DNA from: Adiantum capillus-veneris
Taxonomy: Eukaryota > Streptophyta > Polypodiopsida > Polypodiales > Pteridaceae
Reading direction: 5' to 3'
NCBI GenBank assembly: GCA_014529385.2
Contig: CM043954.1
Span: 96,055,247 to 96,119,246, forward strand
DNA length: 64,000 nucleotides
Part shown: positions 24,080 through 35,770 of the stretch, one piece after another
How the letters are laid out: every line of letters begins with the position of its first letter
Numbering within the stretch: position 1 is the first letter of the stretch
Notes under the pieces: generated by a model
Databases searched by the model: none
Seen by the model: only the letters and a program-made list of their open reading frames with translations
What the model was told of the DNA's origin: nothing
Position numbers and translations under genes: made by a program

Positions 24080-25485
24080 TTATTGAGGTGTCCTTGGGGT
24101 TGTCCTTTGCCTCCGAATGCCATTGCTAGCACAAAAGCTTTCAAAAGCTTGGCTGCAATATTCACCTCCATTGTCGGATCTGAGGCATTTAACCTTGGTA
24201 CCTGTTTCATTCTCCACAAAGGCTTTCCACCTTTGAAATATGGAAAATACATCGGATTTATTCTTCATGACATAAACCCATGTTTTTCTAGTCGCATCGT
24301 CTATGAATGTTACATAGTACAATGAGCCACCAAGTGATGGTGTACTTGCAGGACCCCAAACATCAGAATGAACCAACTCAAGTTTTTTATTTTTTCTTTC
24401 ATTTCCTGATTTTTGAAATTTTACCCTCTTTTGTTTACCATAAACACAATCTTCACAGAACTCTAAGTCCACTTCTTTCAAACCTGGTAGAAGCTTCTTT
24501 GTTTGAAGGATTTGCATTCCTTTGGCACTCATATGCCCAAGTCGGTAGTGCCACACCGCACTGTCAACTTCTGTAGTTGCTGCACAAGCTGAAGGTTGCG
24601 TGCTAACAGTACACAAGTAAAGTGTACCGACTTTTTCACCCTTGGCAACCACCAAAGATCCCTTTGAGATCTTCCACCGTTTGTTTCCGAATGCAATGTT
24701 GTGACCTTCATCGTCCAATTGTCCTGTAGAGATCAAATTTTTGCGAAGAGAAGGAACATGCCTAACATCTTTAAGCTTCCATTCATTTCCGTTAGCAGTT
24801 TTGACAGAAACTGTACCTTTGCCGACAAGCTCACAAGCTTCATTATCTCCCAAGTATACATACCCAAAATTACCTTTGGTGTAGTCTTGGAAATGTTGCT
24901 TGTGTGGTGTCGCATGGAATGAAGCCCCGGAATCTACTATCCAGGAATTAGACACATTGTCTAATGAGAGAATTAGATCATCTTGCTCTACTTTACCTGC
25001 CACATTGGCCTCCGATGTTGGCTTGTTGTCTTGAGACTCTGTCTCCTTCTTCTTCTTGGACCAACAATCCTTCTTGACGTGGCCTTTCTTGCCGCAGTTC
25101 CAACATTCAAGAACTGACTTTGTGCGTGACTTGCTCCGCCTTGAGCGATCACGACCCTTTTGGTTTTTGAACCTCTCCTTAGGCCTTCCTCTTGTTTCCA
25201 CTGATAGTGCAACACTTGATGATTCTCCTGTGCTTCTCCTTCGCATTTCCTTGCTTAGGAGAACACCCACAACATCATCAAACTTAAGAGTATTTGTGCC
25301 AGAGATAGAATTACTTACAGCCATCACAAGGCTGTCCCAACTATCCGGTAGAGATGATAGTATAAAGAGAGCTCGCACTTCGTCATCGAAATTGATTTTC
25401 ACTGATCGAAGTTGACTTATGTTTGTGTTGAATTCATTTAGGTGTTCTGCAAATGAACCATTCTCTGCCATCTTTAGATTGAACA
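24080..25485 (-). pseudogene. Copia-A gag C-terminal half, protease and integrase core
   Basis: From right to left: Gag (MAENGSFAEHLNEFNTNISQL, LPDSWDSLVMAVSNS), a basic stretch, and the CX2CX4HX4C knuckle CWNCGKKGHVKKDC (about 25109-25068). Then comes the protease site WIVDSGASFHATPH (near 24940), the GAG-pre-integrase zinc domain (HYRLGHMSAKGM, FCEDCVYGKQ), and the core with HSDVWGP and LRSDNGGEY. The 1.4 kb is one open frame down to the TAA at 24080. The amino-terminal extension to 25597 is translated Gypsy-B LTR, not Gag. The true Gag start lies across Gypsy-B at 44837. Confidence 0.93.
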
Positions 25486-25490
25486 AACGC
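25486..25490. other. Target-site duplication AACGC (left) of Gypsy-B
   Basis: AACGC is found here and again at 44510-44514. Taking out one copy and the element restores the Copia gag sequence as found intact at about 56325. Confidence 0.97.
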
Positions 25491-26413
25491 TGTTGATCCA
25501 GCAGAGGATCACACCCACATTTTTGCTCACACTCATCATTTTTGTAACCATTGATTGTAATAAATGTCTTTCCGACATTGATTTTGAATTGAGCCATTCA
25601 TTAAGTAACGGGACTCAATTGAGTTTCCAGCTTGTAATTCCGAAGTAATTTCACTTGCTGATGTAATTAGTTAGAGATGTTCTCACCTCCAAGGCTGAGG
25701 TATATAAGCCAAAGTTTTGTAACCTAAAGGAGGCAGATTATTAATCAATGTGAGTTTTTGAGCGCCGTGACTGTGTCTGAGAGAGAGTCTTATCTACTTG
25801 ATACGCAAGCTACGGAGCCGCCATTGGAGAAGCGACACCGCCATTGTGTTAGCAACGGCGAGAGCTATGCACTGATACCAAGAGTGCGCGCTATCGGCTT
25901 CTATGTGTGGTAAGTTCCTACGAGCTTCGGTGTGAGTTTTCTTCTAACTCGTGTGTCGGAATAGAGCGTGCAGCATATCTATAGAACCACAACGAGTAGA
26001 GCTACGCATTAGTACCATCGGGGTCAAGTTTCGGTCACCTGTATTTTTCGGGCTGTCTTCATACGCGTTTACCGCACGGAGTGATTATAGGTTGATTTTG
26101 CAGTTCAAGTCTTTAGGGTGTTGTTCTTACCTAGTGCATAGACTTCCCCTTGAGTTTGAGATTGATTCAATGATTCTAGATCCTGTTTTGTATAGCGTTC
26201 GTTCGTAGTACGGATTTCAGTCACTTGCGTATTTTAGAACTTAGATTTGATTTCCTTAGTAGTGATTGTCTTTAGAAGGTCGAGTAGGTGATTTGACACC
26301 CACCTAGTTGTTTCCATGCGCCTGCGGGTCAAGCTTCGTCCTCGTCTGACAAATTCTGTTGTTGGTTGAGTTCTCGCTATTTAGCTTCCGCTAGCGGCGT
26401 AACCGCCTTAACA
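25491..26413 (+). repeat. Gypsy-B 5' LTR
   Basis: Starts TGTTGATCC and ends CGCCTTAACA. It includes GAGGTATATAAGCC at about 25700 (a TATA box), AATAAATG sequences and a TCATACGCGT half-site of the element's palindrome at 26059-26068. A 16-bp GA-repeat stretch present in the 3' LTR is missing here. Confidence 0.96.
25698..25711 (+). promoter_or_regulatory. TATA box of Gypsy-B 5' LTR
   Basis: GAGGTATATAAGCC is a good TATA element about 210 bp into the LTR; the copy in the 3' LTR is identical. Confidence 0.65.
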
Positions 26414-26415
26414 TT

Positions 26416-26433
26416 TGGCGCCGCTGCCGGGGA
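26416..26433 (+). other. Primer-binding site, tRNA-Asp type
   Basis: TGGCGCCGCTGCCGGGGA begins 2 bp after the LTR. It is the well-known plant Gypsy primer site complementary to the 3' end of tRNA-Asp, with one likely mismatch (GCTGCC versus GTTGCC). Confidence 0.85.
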
Positions 26434-26951
26434 CGAGAGTCCTAAGTAGGTGACCTTAGACTAATCCTACGAGGTGAGTCGTATAAACTACTTTGTATAC
26501 TTTAGTTAGAAAAGATCTAGGAGTGGTGGACTCCGAAGATCTCGAGAGATACTAGGAAGTGGGGTATTCCTGGGTCTTCCGTGTTGACAGTATTTTTAGT
26601 TTAGCTTAGATTTGTTTGTTGTTTTGTTGGTGTTGAGTAGTTGTTGATAGAAGAAGAATTTGCTAGTCCGTGAGTGACAGTGGATATCTTTAAAGTCACA
26701 ATTACCAAACCCAATTTATGATTAGGAATAGCTTAGGTAGGACTTCATTTGATCCTGATCTAGAGCTAGTAATCATTGGAGTATTTGCTTGATATGGTTG
26801 ATTGCATGTTAGATCACTAAACCGTCGAGTTAGTAGTGAAACTTGCAATAAACAAAAGTCAGAGAAATTTTCTGTGTATCTGTGAGTTGCTGAGCACTAG
26901 AGAAAGCTTTAGGAAGGATTCTGTGCCAAAAAACTGGAAATCTGCAACTTT

Positions 26952-26975
26952 AGACATCATACGCGTATGATGTCT
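26952..26975. repeat. 24-bp palindrome copy 1 (perfect)
   Basis: AGACATCATACG followed by its exact reverse complement CGTATGATGTCT. Flanking T and A extend the symmetry to 26 bp. Confidence 0.97.
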
Positions 26976-27239
26976 AAATGACCAAACAGAGACCAAAACA
27001 GAAATTTTGACTTTACCAGAGTGTTCAAAAGGGGAGTTATACCCTAATTTCAACTTAAAACGAGAGCATTAACACTCAAAGAAACCCAAAAAGACAAGTC
27101 GGAGTCCAAGAAACGCAAAGAAGAGGAAATTTTGGATTCAGATCTTGTTTTTACATTCAAACCTGACAAAAACACTTGAAACTCAATTATAAACATTGGA
27201 GAAGGCTTAAAACCAAGAATAGTCAAAATCTGGGACAAA

Positions 27240-27263
27240 AGACATCATACGCGTATAATGTCT
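27240..27263. repeat. 24-bp palindrome copy 2 (one change)
   Basis: Left arm intact; right arm reads CGTATAATGTCT (G to A). Confidence 0.95.
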
Positions 27264-27364
27264 TTTAGCACATCCACTGCTTATTTTTGATATCTGACCT
27301 GACAAGATTGTTACAAGCACTGTTGGAAGCATAAATATCAAGTTTTGACCCAAATTGATGAAAA

Positions 27365-27388
27365 AGACATCATACGCGTATAATGTCT
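27365..27388. repeat. 24-bp palindrome copy 3 (one change)
   Basis: Same G to A change as copy 2. It is preceded by AATTGATGAAA, as is copy 7. Confidence 0.95.
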
Positions 27389-27648
27389 TTGACCTAATTT
27401 TGGACAGATTTTGATACTTTGCTAACACAGATCCATTGTAATAGCTGTCTAGAGGTTATATTTCAAGTTTCATCCCATTTGGATCACAATTGACCCAAAA
27501 AACAAGTCAAAAGCGGAAAATTGCCAAGAAAAGCCTAAATTAGCCATAACTTGCTCAAACAGAGTTCAAACTGAATTTTGTGAGTGGAAAGAGCATAAGG
27601 GGCCTACTGAGAGTGAGCATAACCAAAATAGTCTAAATCTGTGAAAAA

Positions 27649-27672
27649 AGACATCATACGCATATAATGTCT
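27649..27672. repeat. 24-bp palindrome copy 4 (two changes)
   Basis: The right arm reads CATATAATGTCT; the central CGCG is altered to CGCA. Confidence 0.93.
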
Positions 27673-27840
27673 TTTTCAGCATAACTGCAACAAAATTCTC
27701 ACTTGATGAAACAGAAGTTGTCCAACTGACAAGATTAAACAATTGACAAAGTATCAAACAGTTTGGATCATTTCTGACCACAAAAACTTGAGGAAAACAA
27801 ATTGCCGAGACGGAAAAGTTAAAGTCCTTTAGGGGAATTG

Positions 27841-30800
27841 ATGAATTTGAGATCGGGCAGGAACCTCCAGAATAACCAACCAAAACAAGGGGAACCAGCA
27901 AGTGTCATATCAACCGAGGGAAGTGTAAACCAAAGTTGGGTGCAACCATTAGAGCCGATCTTTGAAGAAAGTGTCTCTGATACTTCTTCGGAGAGATCTT
28001 ACGAGATTTTCACCGAACACTTGGAACACTTGAACCTCAACAACAGAGAAAATATGGCAGCAGGGTCATCAAACCCTTCCGCCACAATGAAGCTATTGTT
28101 CATAAAATATCAGTACGACAATGAGCAAGGTGCCAAGATCTACAAAGATGGAATGGACCGCTATTGTGTAAAGATAGAGGAGAGACCTAGTGAGTTCAAG
28201 GACTTAGTGCCTGTGAGCTATAGCGGAGATAGATATCTAGATGACGAGGGTACCATGTACTTGGTAGTCCTAAACCCTAACATTGTGGACAAGTGGGGAT
28301 TGATGGGCACCAAAGCCAAAGTATATGAATAACTCGAGGAGAAAGCACCAATAATGAACTTCCCTGATGCGAGGTTAAGAAGAGAGAATGAAACTACAAG
28401 GATCAACACTGATAACATCTATGTGGGGCTATATAAATATAATAATGGGGAGTAAGATCTCTATTATAGATGTGAAGAACCCTACATCGGAGAGTTGACA
28501 GACCGAAAGAGACTTTATGTCTTTACCTACACAGAGGGATCGGAAGTGAAAATTGCCGCTTACGACAAGTATGGGAGGCAATACTCAACAATGGGCAAGA
28601 AAGAACTAGAAGGATATACATACTTTGGGGGACCACTACATCAGTATTATGTTACTTCTAGCTCACAAAGACCAGCACCAACAAATGGAGGGCAAAACCC
28701 AATGACGACAGGAGGACAAAGAACTCACGCTGCCGACTCTTTCAGTCAACCTCAGTACTCGAAGCCCGGACCAATGGGATCATTACATTCCAGAGAGTCA
28801 ATGGATACGAATCGAGGTAGTGCAGTTCCAATCCCCACGTATACCACTCCAGGTCCAAGGTTCGAAGCGGAACCATCACATTTACCTCCTAGTAGTAGAT
28901 TCAGGGCAGGGGAACCGACAAGGGTAACCCATGAAGTCCATGATGCTAGAGAAAGCTTTAGCCGGGACACAGGAGCAATGAGATTGGTAGCAGACCATAG
29001 ACGTATGAGACCATCTCAAGTAGCGAAGTGTATGCCAAAGAAGTATGGTGGTTCAGGAGATCCGTATGCACATGTGTCACTCTTTAAGCAAGTCTTAAGA
29101 GCTGAGCAGATAACAGATTTCCATACACAATACGAGGGATTTGGTCTTACTCTAGAAGGTACGGCATTGACATGGTTTCAACCACTGAACATAGGGGGAT
29201 TCCATGACATTGACCATTTGCTAAGAGAGTTTGCTGAGGAATTCTCAAAACGAGGGATTAAGCACAATACGGTCTCACAAATATATGCTTTTAAACAGAG
29301 AGAACACGAAAAAGTGAAGGAAGCTTCACTTCGCTTCAAACAATACATTGAGAGATGTCCAGTACGTGAACGACCACAAGATGACAGACTATCTGTTCTC
29401 TTTATTGAGGGACTGAGAAACGACACTCTCAAGAAGGACTTGCACTTGAAAGCTTGTACAAGTTTCGAGCAAGTGACGAGAGAGGCATTGTACTTAGTGG
29501 ATAACTGTACGGTTTATGGAGAGGTGTCAGCGGATACAGATTTTGCATCCAGTAGCTCCTCCTCCGTAGCGAGCGAGACTACCACTAAAAAGAATGTTCA
29601 AACAACAACCATGCCAAATGTAGAGCAAATGATAGAAGATGCTCTAAAAAGGATGGCACCATACCAAAAACCATTGCCAAAAACACTGAAATGGTGTGCT
29701 ATTGAACAAAAATGGACAAACCATCCAACAGAGGAGTGCTATTACAACAAAGGGTATGTAAGGGAGCGTCAGTATGCACCTCCTGCTCAATTAGCACCAC
29801 CTCAAGTACATCCAGTACCTCGATACCCAACGGGAAATGTGCCAGGACCTATGGGGATAGAAAGACCGCAACCGGTATTGGGACAACAACCACCTTTACC
29901 AGGAGCAAGACCAGTAGGCATTAGATATGCACCAACCTTAGAGAATCAGGAAGAACAAGCCCTAGTGCCTGTTCAAGCCTATTATGAAGAATCTGGTGCA
30001 CACATGTCTCCAACTGTGTATTACCCACCAGAAGAACCCAAACAACCAGAACCATGGGGCATGATTGGGAATGTTGGAATACCAACAATTACAAGTGCTT
30101 CTGATGAAGAGAGATACAATTTGGACGCAAGAACATTGATGTTCATAGCTCATGGAGGGTTAACAGGACAAAGACCATCCTATCCACAAAGGACGAATCA
30201 AATGGGACCAAGACTAGTACTAGGACCCTGTTACAAGTGTGGAGGTGACCATCTGATGAATGTTTGCCCACATACGGAAATCATTAGAATTAACGCTTAT
30301 TGCACTGAGTGTGGGGTTACTCACTTCATTGAGGATTGTTCAAAGAATCCAAACAAAGTGCAAAAGACGACATTGAATATGCTAGAAACTATTCCTACCA
30401 GCAGTGGGTCTGAAAATGAAACTCTGATACCAACGCAAGTTGTTACTAGAGCTCAAGCTAAGAAAACCACTAGAGAACCTGAGAATGGAAAGTTAGCGAC
30501 TGAAGTGGTTAGTCCAGGACCGCGGAGTCATAAAAACACATGGAAAGCTAGAAAAGCACGCATGAAGTTGAGAAAAGAACGTGAAGACGCTATTCTAGCT
30601 GAGGAACTAAAGCGAACTAAAGATAGATTAGAAAAACTTGAGAGTCAAAACGGGAAACGAGAGATGAGCTCGGAAAGAACGAAACAAAAGAGTATCAAAG
30701 AAACAACGAGCTTAAGCTCAGGGGGATCAGTGCTAGTCGACAAAGTACACGAACCATTGGACGCACTGATGAGAGCTTACGAAGCTAGGTTAAAGAACAA

Positions 30801-30873
30801 CCAAACACAAGAACAGAGGTGGATGACATACCCAAACGCGGAATTGGAAAAGCAGAGACTTGAAATGTGCTAG
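27841..30873 (+). pseudogene. Gypsy-B gag
   Basis: The ATG at 27841 begins MNLRSGRNLQNNQ, a usual plant Gypsy Gag start. The capsid domain lies at about 28990-29520 (YGGSGDPYAHVSLFKQVLRAEQ, LTWFQPLN, LLREFAEEFSKRG, LRFKQYIERCPVRERP, LSVLFIEGLRND). A proline-rich segment follows. Two zinc knuckles at 30229-30267 (CYKCGGDHLMNVC) and 30301-30339 (CTECGVTHFIEDC) both have CX2CX3HX4C spacing. The end is basic and coiled-coil-like (EELKRTKDRLEKLESQNGK). In-frame TAA codons at 28330 and 28453 and the TAG at 30871 are the only breaks; no frameshift occurs. At about 1,010 codons it is long for a Gag. Confidence 0.92.
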
Positions 30874-32916
30874 AGAATGATCGAGACTGCACAAGCCTTA
30901 TTAGAACCACCAAAAGAAACAATGAATTGTGGAACGGAAAACCCAATTCAGGAAGAGACTATTGTTTCACGGGTAGCTGAAAAGACTCCCAGTGCACAAA
31001 AGCCTGAAAATACACACAAGGATGACGGCATAGTGTTGAACACAACCGATCAGGAGATAGAGAGTTTTCATCCAGTCATACAGAGGTCTTACGGAAGAGA
31101 TGAGGATTACAATGAATTTTGGAAACAAGTGAAAGAGGCAAACTTTGCAAACGAGCTAAGTTGCCAAGCTAATCAGACAAATTGGGAAAAGGACATCAGG
31201 AACCCTCCCATAGTGGAATTTGAGGCAGGATCTCAAGTGGACTTGGATCTGCAATCTTACTGGGGAGATGGGGGCTCTGTTAGAACAACGGAGAGCAAAC
31301 CTCACTCACTGAATACCTTACCTTCATACTTAGGAGAGTATGAAGCAAAATCCGAGACTAGAGCACTTCCCTCACGAAGAATCTCATTAGAAAAAGCCAT
31401 GGACTCGCAAGGATTGATAGAGATCTTGTCAACACCAGTGACATGCACTATCACTCTAGCTGAGCTTTTGAGGCTAAGACAACATATGTGGACCACTGTA
31501 GGAAAATGCTTGGAGAAATTCGGGATAAAAGACCCAACATCGAGACTGCAAGAGGGTATACAAGAGCTGAGTAAACCACAAAAGAACGCTAAGCCTGTAC
31601 CCTTAAACAAGGTCGGAGAGTATTGTGAAGGTGAAGAGGGGAATACAACCTTACCAGTTGAATTCCAAGGAGTAAACATGATGGCAATACTAGACAGCGG
31701 AGCTGGGGTAGCCATTGCTACAAAAGAAATCTGGAAAAAATGGGGGAAACCAGCAATAAGGAAGACTAGGTTGAAACTCCAATTAGCAGATGGACACATG
31801 GAGAAACCTATGGGGTTATTAGAGAAAGTCTTAGTGACTTCTTGCGGCATTGAATACGAACATACTTTTGCTATTGTCGATTTTGACAAGGAGAATAACT
31901 ATGATATCATATTGGGAAGACCATTCATGAGACAGTTGAAAATGGTCCAGGATTGGGGCTACGATCACATATACCTGAGAAATATGGAAACCACTACACG
32001 TGTGAACCTGAAAGACCATAGCTACAAAGATGTGAACCGAACACCGGTAGAGGAATATGATTCAGCTACTTTGGCGGGATCCGAATTTCCAGCTTGGTTA
32101 GGTAAACCCAAGGAGTTATGGATGTGTGGAGCCTCGAAATGTGGAAGTCTGAAACGAGAAGAATATGTTTTAGAAAGGGCTATCGAAGACGAAACTTATA
32201 TAGGAGAACCCTTTCCAGAGGACACACTTGAACCATTAGAATGGACACACATTCTAGCAACCCTAGATGTTTGTGCAATTCCGGATGGTCCCACAACGAA
32301 ATTTTGCGACAAGGACGGGTACGACGTGGTTCCGTACTTCATGTTGAGAACTGTACTCGAAAAAGAAACTGAAAAGAACGATACACTGGAAAAGGAAGAT
32401 GAAGAGGAGGTGTTTCACGACATTCCCGATCATCCGGAGTGGGGAAATGAAGCAGACAACGAGTCAACGGACAATTCAAGCGGAAACGAAGGAACTATAA
32501 CGGATGTCCGATTTTATGATTTTCCGAACCAAACTAAACAACGCCAGAAACGCTATAGAGCAAAGAGAAAAACAAAGGGGGTTAGAACCAATCCGATGCC
32601 TAGAATAAGAGGAAAAAATCAATTCCTAATGCTAGTAAAGACGGAAGATTGTGTTAAGGACAAGATTTCTGGAAGAATGAGAGGCAATGATCAAAAGAGC
32701 TTACGAAAAGACAAAAAAGGCTCAAGAAATCAAGTTCAAAGGAATGGAACGAAAACAGAAACATAAAAATCAGAAAAGAACAAGCGCAACAGAGAACACA
32801 CGGAGTCCAAGTTAGAACGTAGAAACAAGTACAGAGAGCTCAAGAAAACTCTGAAAGAAGTTTGGACAACAGAATTTGAGAGTGGAGAGGACGAAAACGC
32901 CAAAATCAAGGAAAAC
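30874..32916 (+). pseudogene. Gypsy-B protease 1 and flanking linkers
   Basis: The frame continues unbroken from gag. An N-terminal linker leads to the retropepsin at about 31650-31950: VEFQGVNMMAILDSGAGVAIATKEIW (catalytic Asp at 31693-31695), then LLEKVLVTSCGIEYEHTFAIV and YDIILGRPFMRQLKMVQDWG. A long acidic C-terminal linker (EKEDEEEVFHDIPDHPEWGN) and a basic stretch (QRQKRYRAKRKTKG) lead to RT. A TAA at 32764 is the only interruption. The protease processes the polyprotein and is in the usual place between Gag and RT. A second protease lies after integrase. Confidence 0.9.
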
Positions 32917-33888
32917 ATGGATGTTCCCTCTCACTATAGGAAATTCACAATAGAGAATAGGAAGGTGGTATTAACCCAACCTATTCGAGAGAGAAGGGAG
33001 AACGAATCTTATGACAGACCGGAGGATGCAAAAAAAGTTGATTTAGCAGCTCCAGGGGAGACACCTAGACCGGTGTACATAGCCACGGATTTGTATCCAG
33101 GCGAGGAAGAGAGACTTTTGAGTCTTCTCAGAGAGTATAGGGATGTGTTTGCATGGTTTTATAAGGACTTAAAGGGAGTTGACCCATCGATATGCCAACA
33201 CACAATCCCACTGAAACAAGATGCAAAACCTAGCAGATAGAGACCATACACATATAATGATACGTTTGCTAAGCGAATCAAAGAAGAGATAGATAAGCTA
33301 ATGGAAGCTGAATTCATCTACGAGATTGAACACACCGATTGGGTATCTCCAATTGTGGCGGTACCCAAGAAGAACGGAAAACTCCGAGTGTGTGTCAACT
33401 TAAAGACAGTGAATGCTGCAATAATCCGGGACAATTATCCCCTGCCGATAACTGATCATGTTCTAGAGCGTGTATCAGGGAAAACAACATACTCCTTTCT
33501 TGATGGTTTTTCAGGATATAACCAGCTAGCCATAGCACCGGAAGATCAACATAAAACAGCTTTTGCAACGGAGTGGGGAATTTATGCTTATAGGGTTATG
33601 CCTTTTGGTCTAACCAATGCTCCCGCAACCTTCCAGAGGCTGATGACGCATGCTTTCAAAGAATACTTAAGGTTGTTTCTAGAAATATACATGGATGACT
33701 TGTGTGTACATTCTCTTCTGAGAGATGAGCATCTAGAACACCTAAGAAAAGTATTTGAGAAATGTAGGACATATCGCATTTGTCTCAATCCTGAGAAATG
33801 TGTGTTTATGGTCCGATAGGGCAGAATTCTGGGACATATTGTCTCACAAAACGGAATATCCACGGATTTAGAGAAGATAAAGGTTATA
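32917..33888 (+). pseudogene. Gypsy-B reverse transcriptase
   Basis: RT blocks in order: LLREYRDVFAWFYKDLKGVDP, then after TAG (33238) RPYTYNDTFAKRIKEEIDKLMEAEFI, WVSPIVAVPKKNGKLRVCVN, RDNYPLPITDHVLERV, YSFLDGFSGYNQLAIAPEDQ, YAYRVMPFGLTNAPATFQR, the catalytic YMDD at 33688-33699, and CLNPEKCVFMV. After TAG (33817) comes GRILGHIVSQNGIS. Both stops fall where relatives usually have Gln or Glu. No frameshift is present. Confidence 0.94.
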
Positions 33889-34500
33889 GTGGATATGCCT
33901 AGACCAACCAATGCGAAACAAGTGCAGAGCTTTATGGGACATTGCGGATATTATAGACGATTCATTTACATGTACGCTATAATAGGCCAACCACTTTACA
34001 GGCTAATAGTGAACTTTGAATGGACAGATGAGTGTGAGGAATACGTCAAGAAATTGAAAGAGGCACTCATTACTGCTCCAGTCTTGAACTCACCAGATTG
34101 GGAGAAGATATTCCATGTGCATATAGATGCTTCGGCATATGCAATAGGATGCATTCTGGCTCAGCCAGAAGAAGGAAACATGGATTTTCCTATCTGTTAC
34201 GCCAGTCGACAGCTCAACAATGCAGAGAAGAATTACACCACAACAGAGCAAGAAGGATTAGGAATGATATATGCTGTGAAGAAATTTCGGCATTATCTTC
34301 TAGCCAACAAGTTTGTGTTTTTTACGGATCACCAAGCCTTGCTCTACCTAGTGAATAAACCATGCAATACCGGGAGAATAGTGAGATGGTTCATTATCTT
34401 ACTGGAATTCGACTTCACGGTAGTAGTAAAGAAAGGAAAAACACATCTGAGAGCTGATCATCTTTCGCGATTGACGAATGGAGAAGACCCTATAGGAGTA
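33889..34500 (+). pseudogene. Gypsy-B RT connection and RNase H
   Basis: VQSFMGHCGYYRRFIYMYA and PLYRLIVNFEWTDECEEYVKKLKEAL form the RT end. RNase H follows: HVHIDASAYAIGCILAQ (Asp), YTTTEQEGLGMIYAVKKFRHYL (Glu), FVFFTDHQALLYL (Asp) and LRADHLSRL. All key residues are kept. It degrades RNA in RNA-DNA hybrids during cDNA synthesis. It is continuous with RT and integrase in the same frame. There is no second RNase H, so this is not a Tat element in the sense of Gypsy-A. Confidence 0.93.
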
Positions 34501-35290
34501 GATGACGACATGCCAGACGCGTACTTGTTCAACATAGAAATGATACCGAAGTGGTCTCAAAATGTCGTTAACCTATTAACCTATGGAGGAGAGTTCGATA
34601 GAAGAGAATACAACCAGAAACATATTGCTATTCAGCAATCCAAGAATCTTCAATTGGTTGCAGGAAGGTTGTATCAATTGGGAAATGATCATATTTTACG
34701 ACTATGCATCAATCCTGAGGAATATAATATATATCTGCACGAAGCACATGTTCAGGAATGTGCATTTCATTGTTCAAGAAGGAACACATATAGGAATTTG
34801 TTACAATTGGGAGTCTATTGGCCAGGAATGAAAGAAAGCGTACATGAATATGTCACTGTATGTATTGTATGTTCATCAAAACCGACAGCAGAGTATTCGA
34901 CATTATATCAAATAATGATCGCTCCAGATTGGAGTCAGTATATTGTTGAATATCTCACAAATAGAACTTTCCCAGAAGGAACGTCAAAAGCTCGTCAGAA
35001 ATCTGTAGAGACAGAAGCTAGAGATTACACTTTCATAGGAGATCAACTCTATAAGAGAGGTAAAGACAACCAGCTTAGGATTTGTGCATCAGAGTCTGAG
35101 TATGTGATAATCCTGGAGCAAGCTCATGGAGGAGTAGGTGGAGGCCATTTCTCAGGTGATAAGACATCAAAACTTGTCTTAGCCGCAGGAATATGGTGGC
35201 CAACATTACATATGGACGCTGAGGAATACGTTAAACGGTGTGATGACTGTCAGCGGACCAAAGTACCACTTAAAAGAGATGATATGCCGC
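34501..35290 (+). pseudogene. Two tandem integrase-type H2C2 zinc domains
   Basis: The first module, about 34660-34885, reads RLYQLGNDHILRLC, LHEAHVQECAFHCSRRNTY, GVYWPGMKESVHEY and CIVC. After a spacer (APDWSQYIVEYLTNRTFPEG) the second, about 35040-35270, reads QLYKRGKDNQLRIC, LEQAHGGVGGGHFSGDKTS, GIWWPTLHMDAEEYVKRC and DDC. Both keep the His-His-Cys-Cys pattern and the Y/W-W-P block and align along their whole length. Only the second joins the catalytic core as in ordinary Gypsy integrases. The first is an extra N-terminal domain, more diverged, probably an ancient duplication. No stop occurs in this part. Confidence 0.85.
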
Positions 35291-35769
35291 TTAGACCAAT
35301 GATGGGGGCAAGAGCTTTTGCAAAATGGGGGATTGATTATGTTGGACCCATTTCCCCTCCTGCATATAAGACTCATGCACAATACATCATTGTGGCTACA
35401 GACTATCTAGCAAAGTGGGTCGAAGCAAAGGCAACTCAAAAAGTAGATGCCAGGACCACGGCACAATTTCTGTATGAATACGTCTTTGTACGATATGGAT
35501 TGCCAATAGAAATTGTGAGTGATCGAGGCACACATTTTATAAATGAAGTGATAAAGATCCTTCTAGATGAATTCATGGTAATCCATAGGAAATCAGCCCC
35601 GTATCATCCACAAGCAAACGGACAAGCTGAAGCAACAAACAAAACCATATGCACGGTCCTCACGAAGATTGTATCTGAGTCGAGAACTGACTGGGACCAG
35701 AAGTTTCATTCAACATTATGGGCATATAGGGTAGCATATAAAACATCAATAGGAACGACCCCACTATAA
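35291..35769 (+). pseudogene. Gypsy-B integrase catalytic core
   Basis: RAFAKWGIDYVGPISPP gives the first Asp (about 35335), IEIVSDRGTHFINEV the second Asp (about 35520) and PQANGQAEATNKTI the Glu (about 35632). WAYRVAYKTSIGTTP closes the block. The frame is lost at about 35765 by a 1-nt indel, and the C-terminal domain continues in another frame from 35771. The core inserts cDNA ends into target DNA. Confidence 0.93.
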
Positions 35770-35770
35770 C

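Larger units (their letters stand above)
26434..27840 (+). other. Gypsy-B 5' leader carrying four palindrome copies
   Basis: No gene is seen; it is a 1.4-kb untranslated leader. Palindromes lie at 26952, 27240, 27365 and 27649. Sequence between them is degenerate, with shared phrases such as CAAATTGATGAAAAAGACATC that recur in the array before the accessory ORF. Confidence 0.8.

Noticed and set aside
25951-26208. 85-codon frame inside the Gypsy-B LTR, nearly identical in both LTRs (also 44047-44304)
   Set aside because: LTR sequence is duplicated by definition; the frame lacks protein features and there is no sign of selection to separate it from chance.
30229-30339. CX2CX3HX4C spacing of both Gypsy-B Gag knuckles as a novelty
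   Set aside because: Shorter knuckles of this kind are, to my knowledge, present in other plant Gypsy Gags; kept only as a description.
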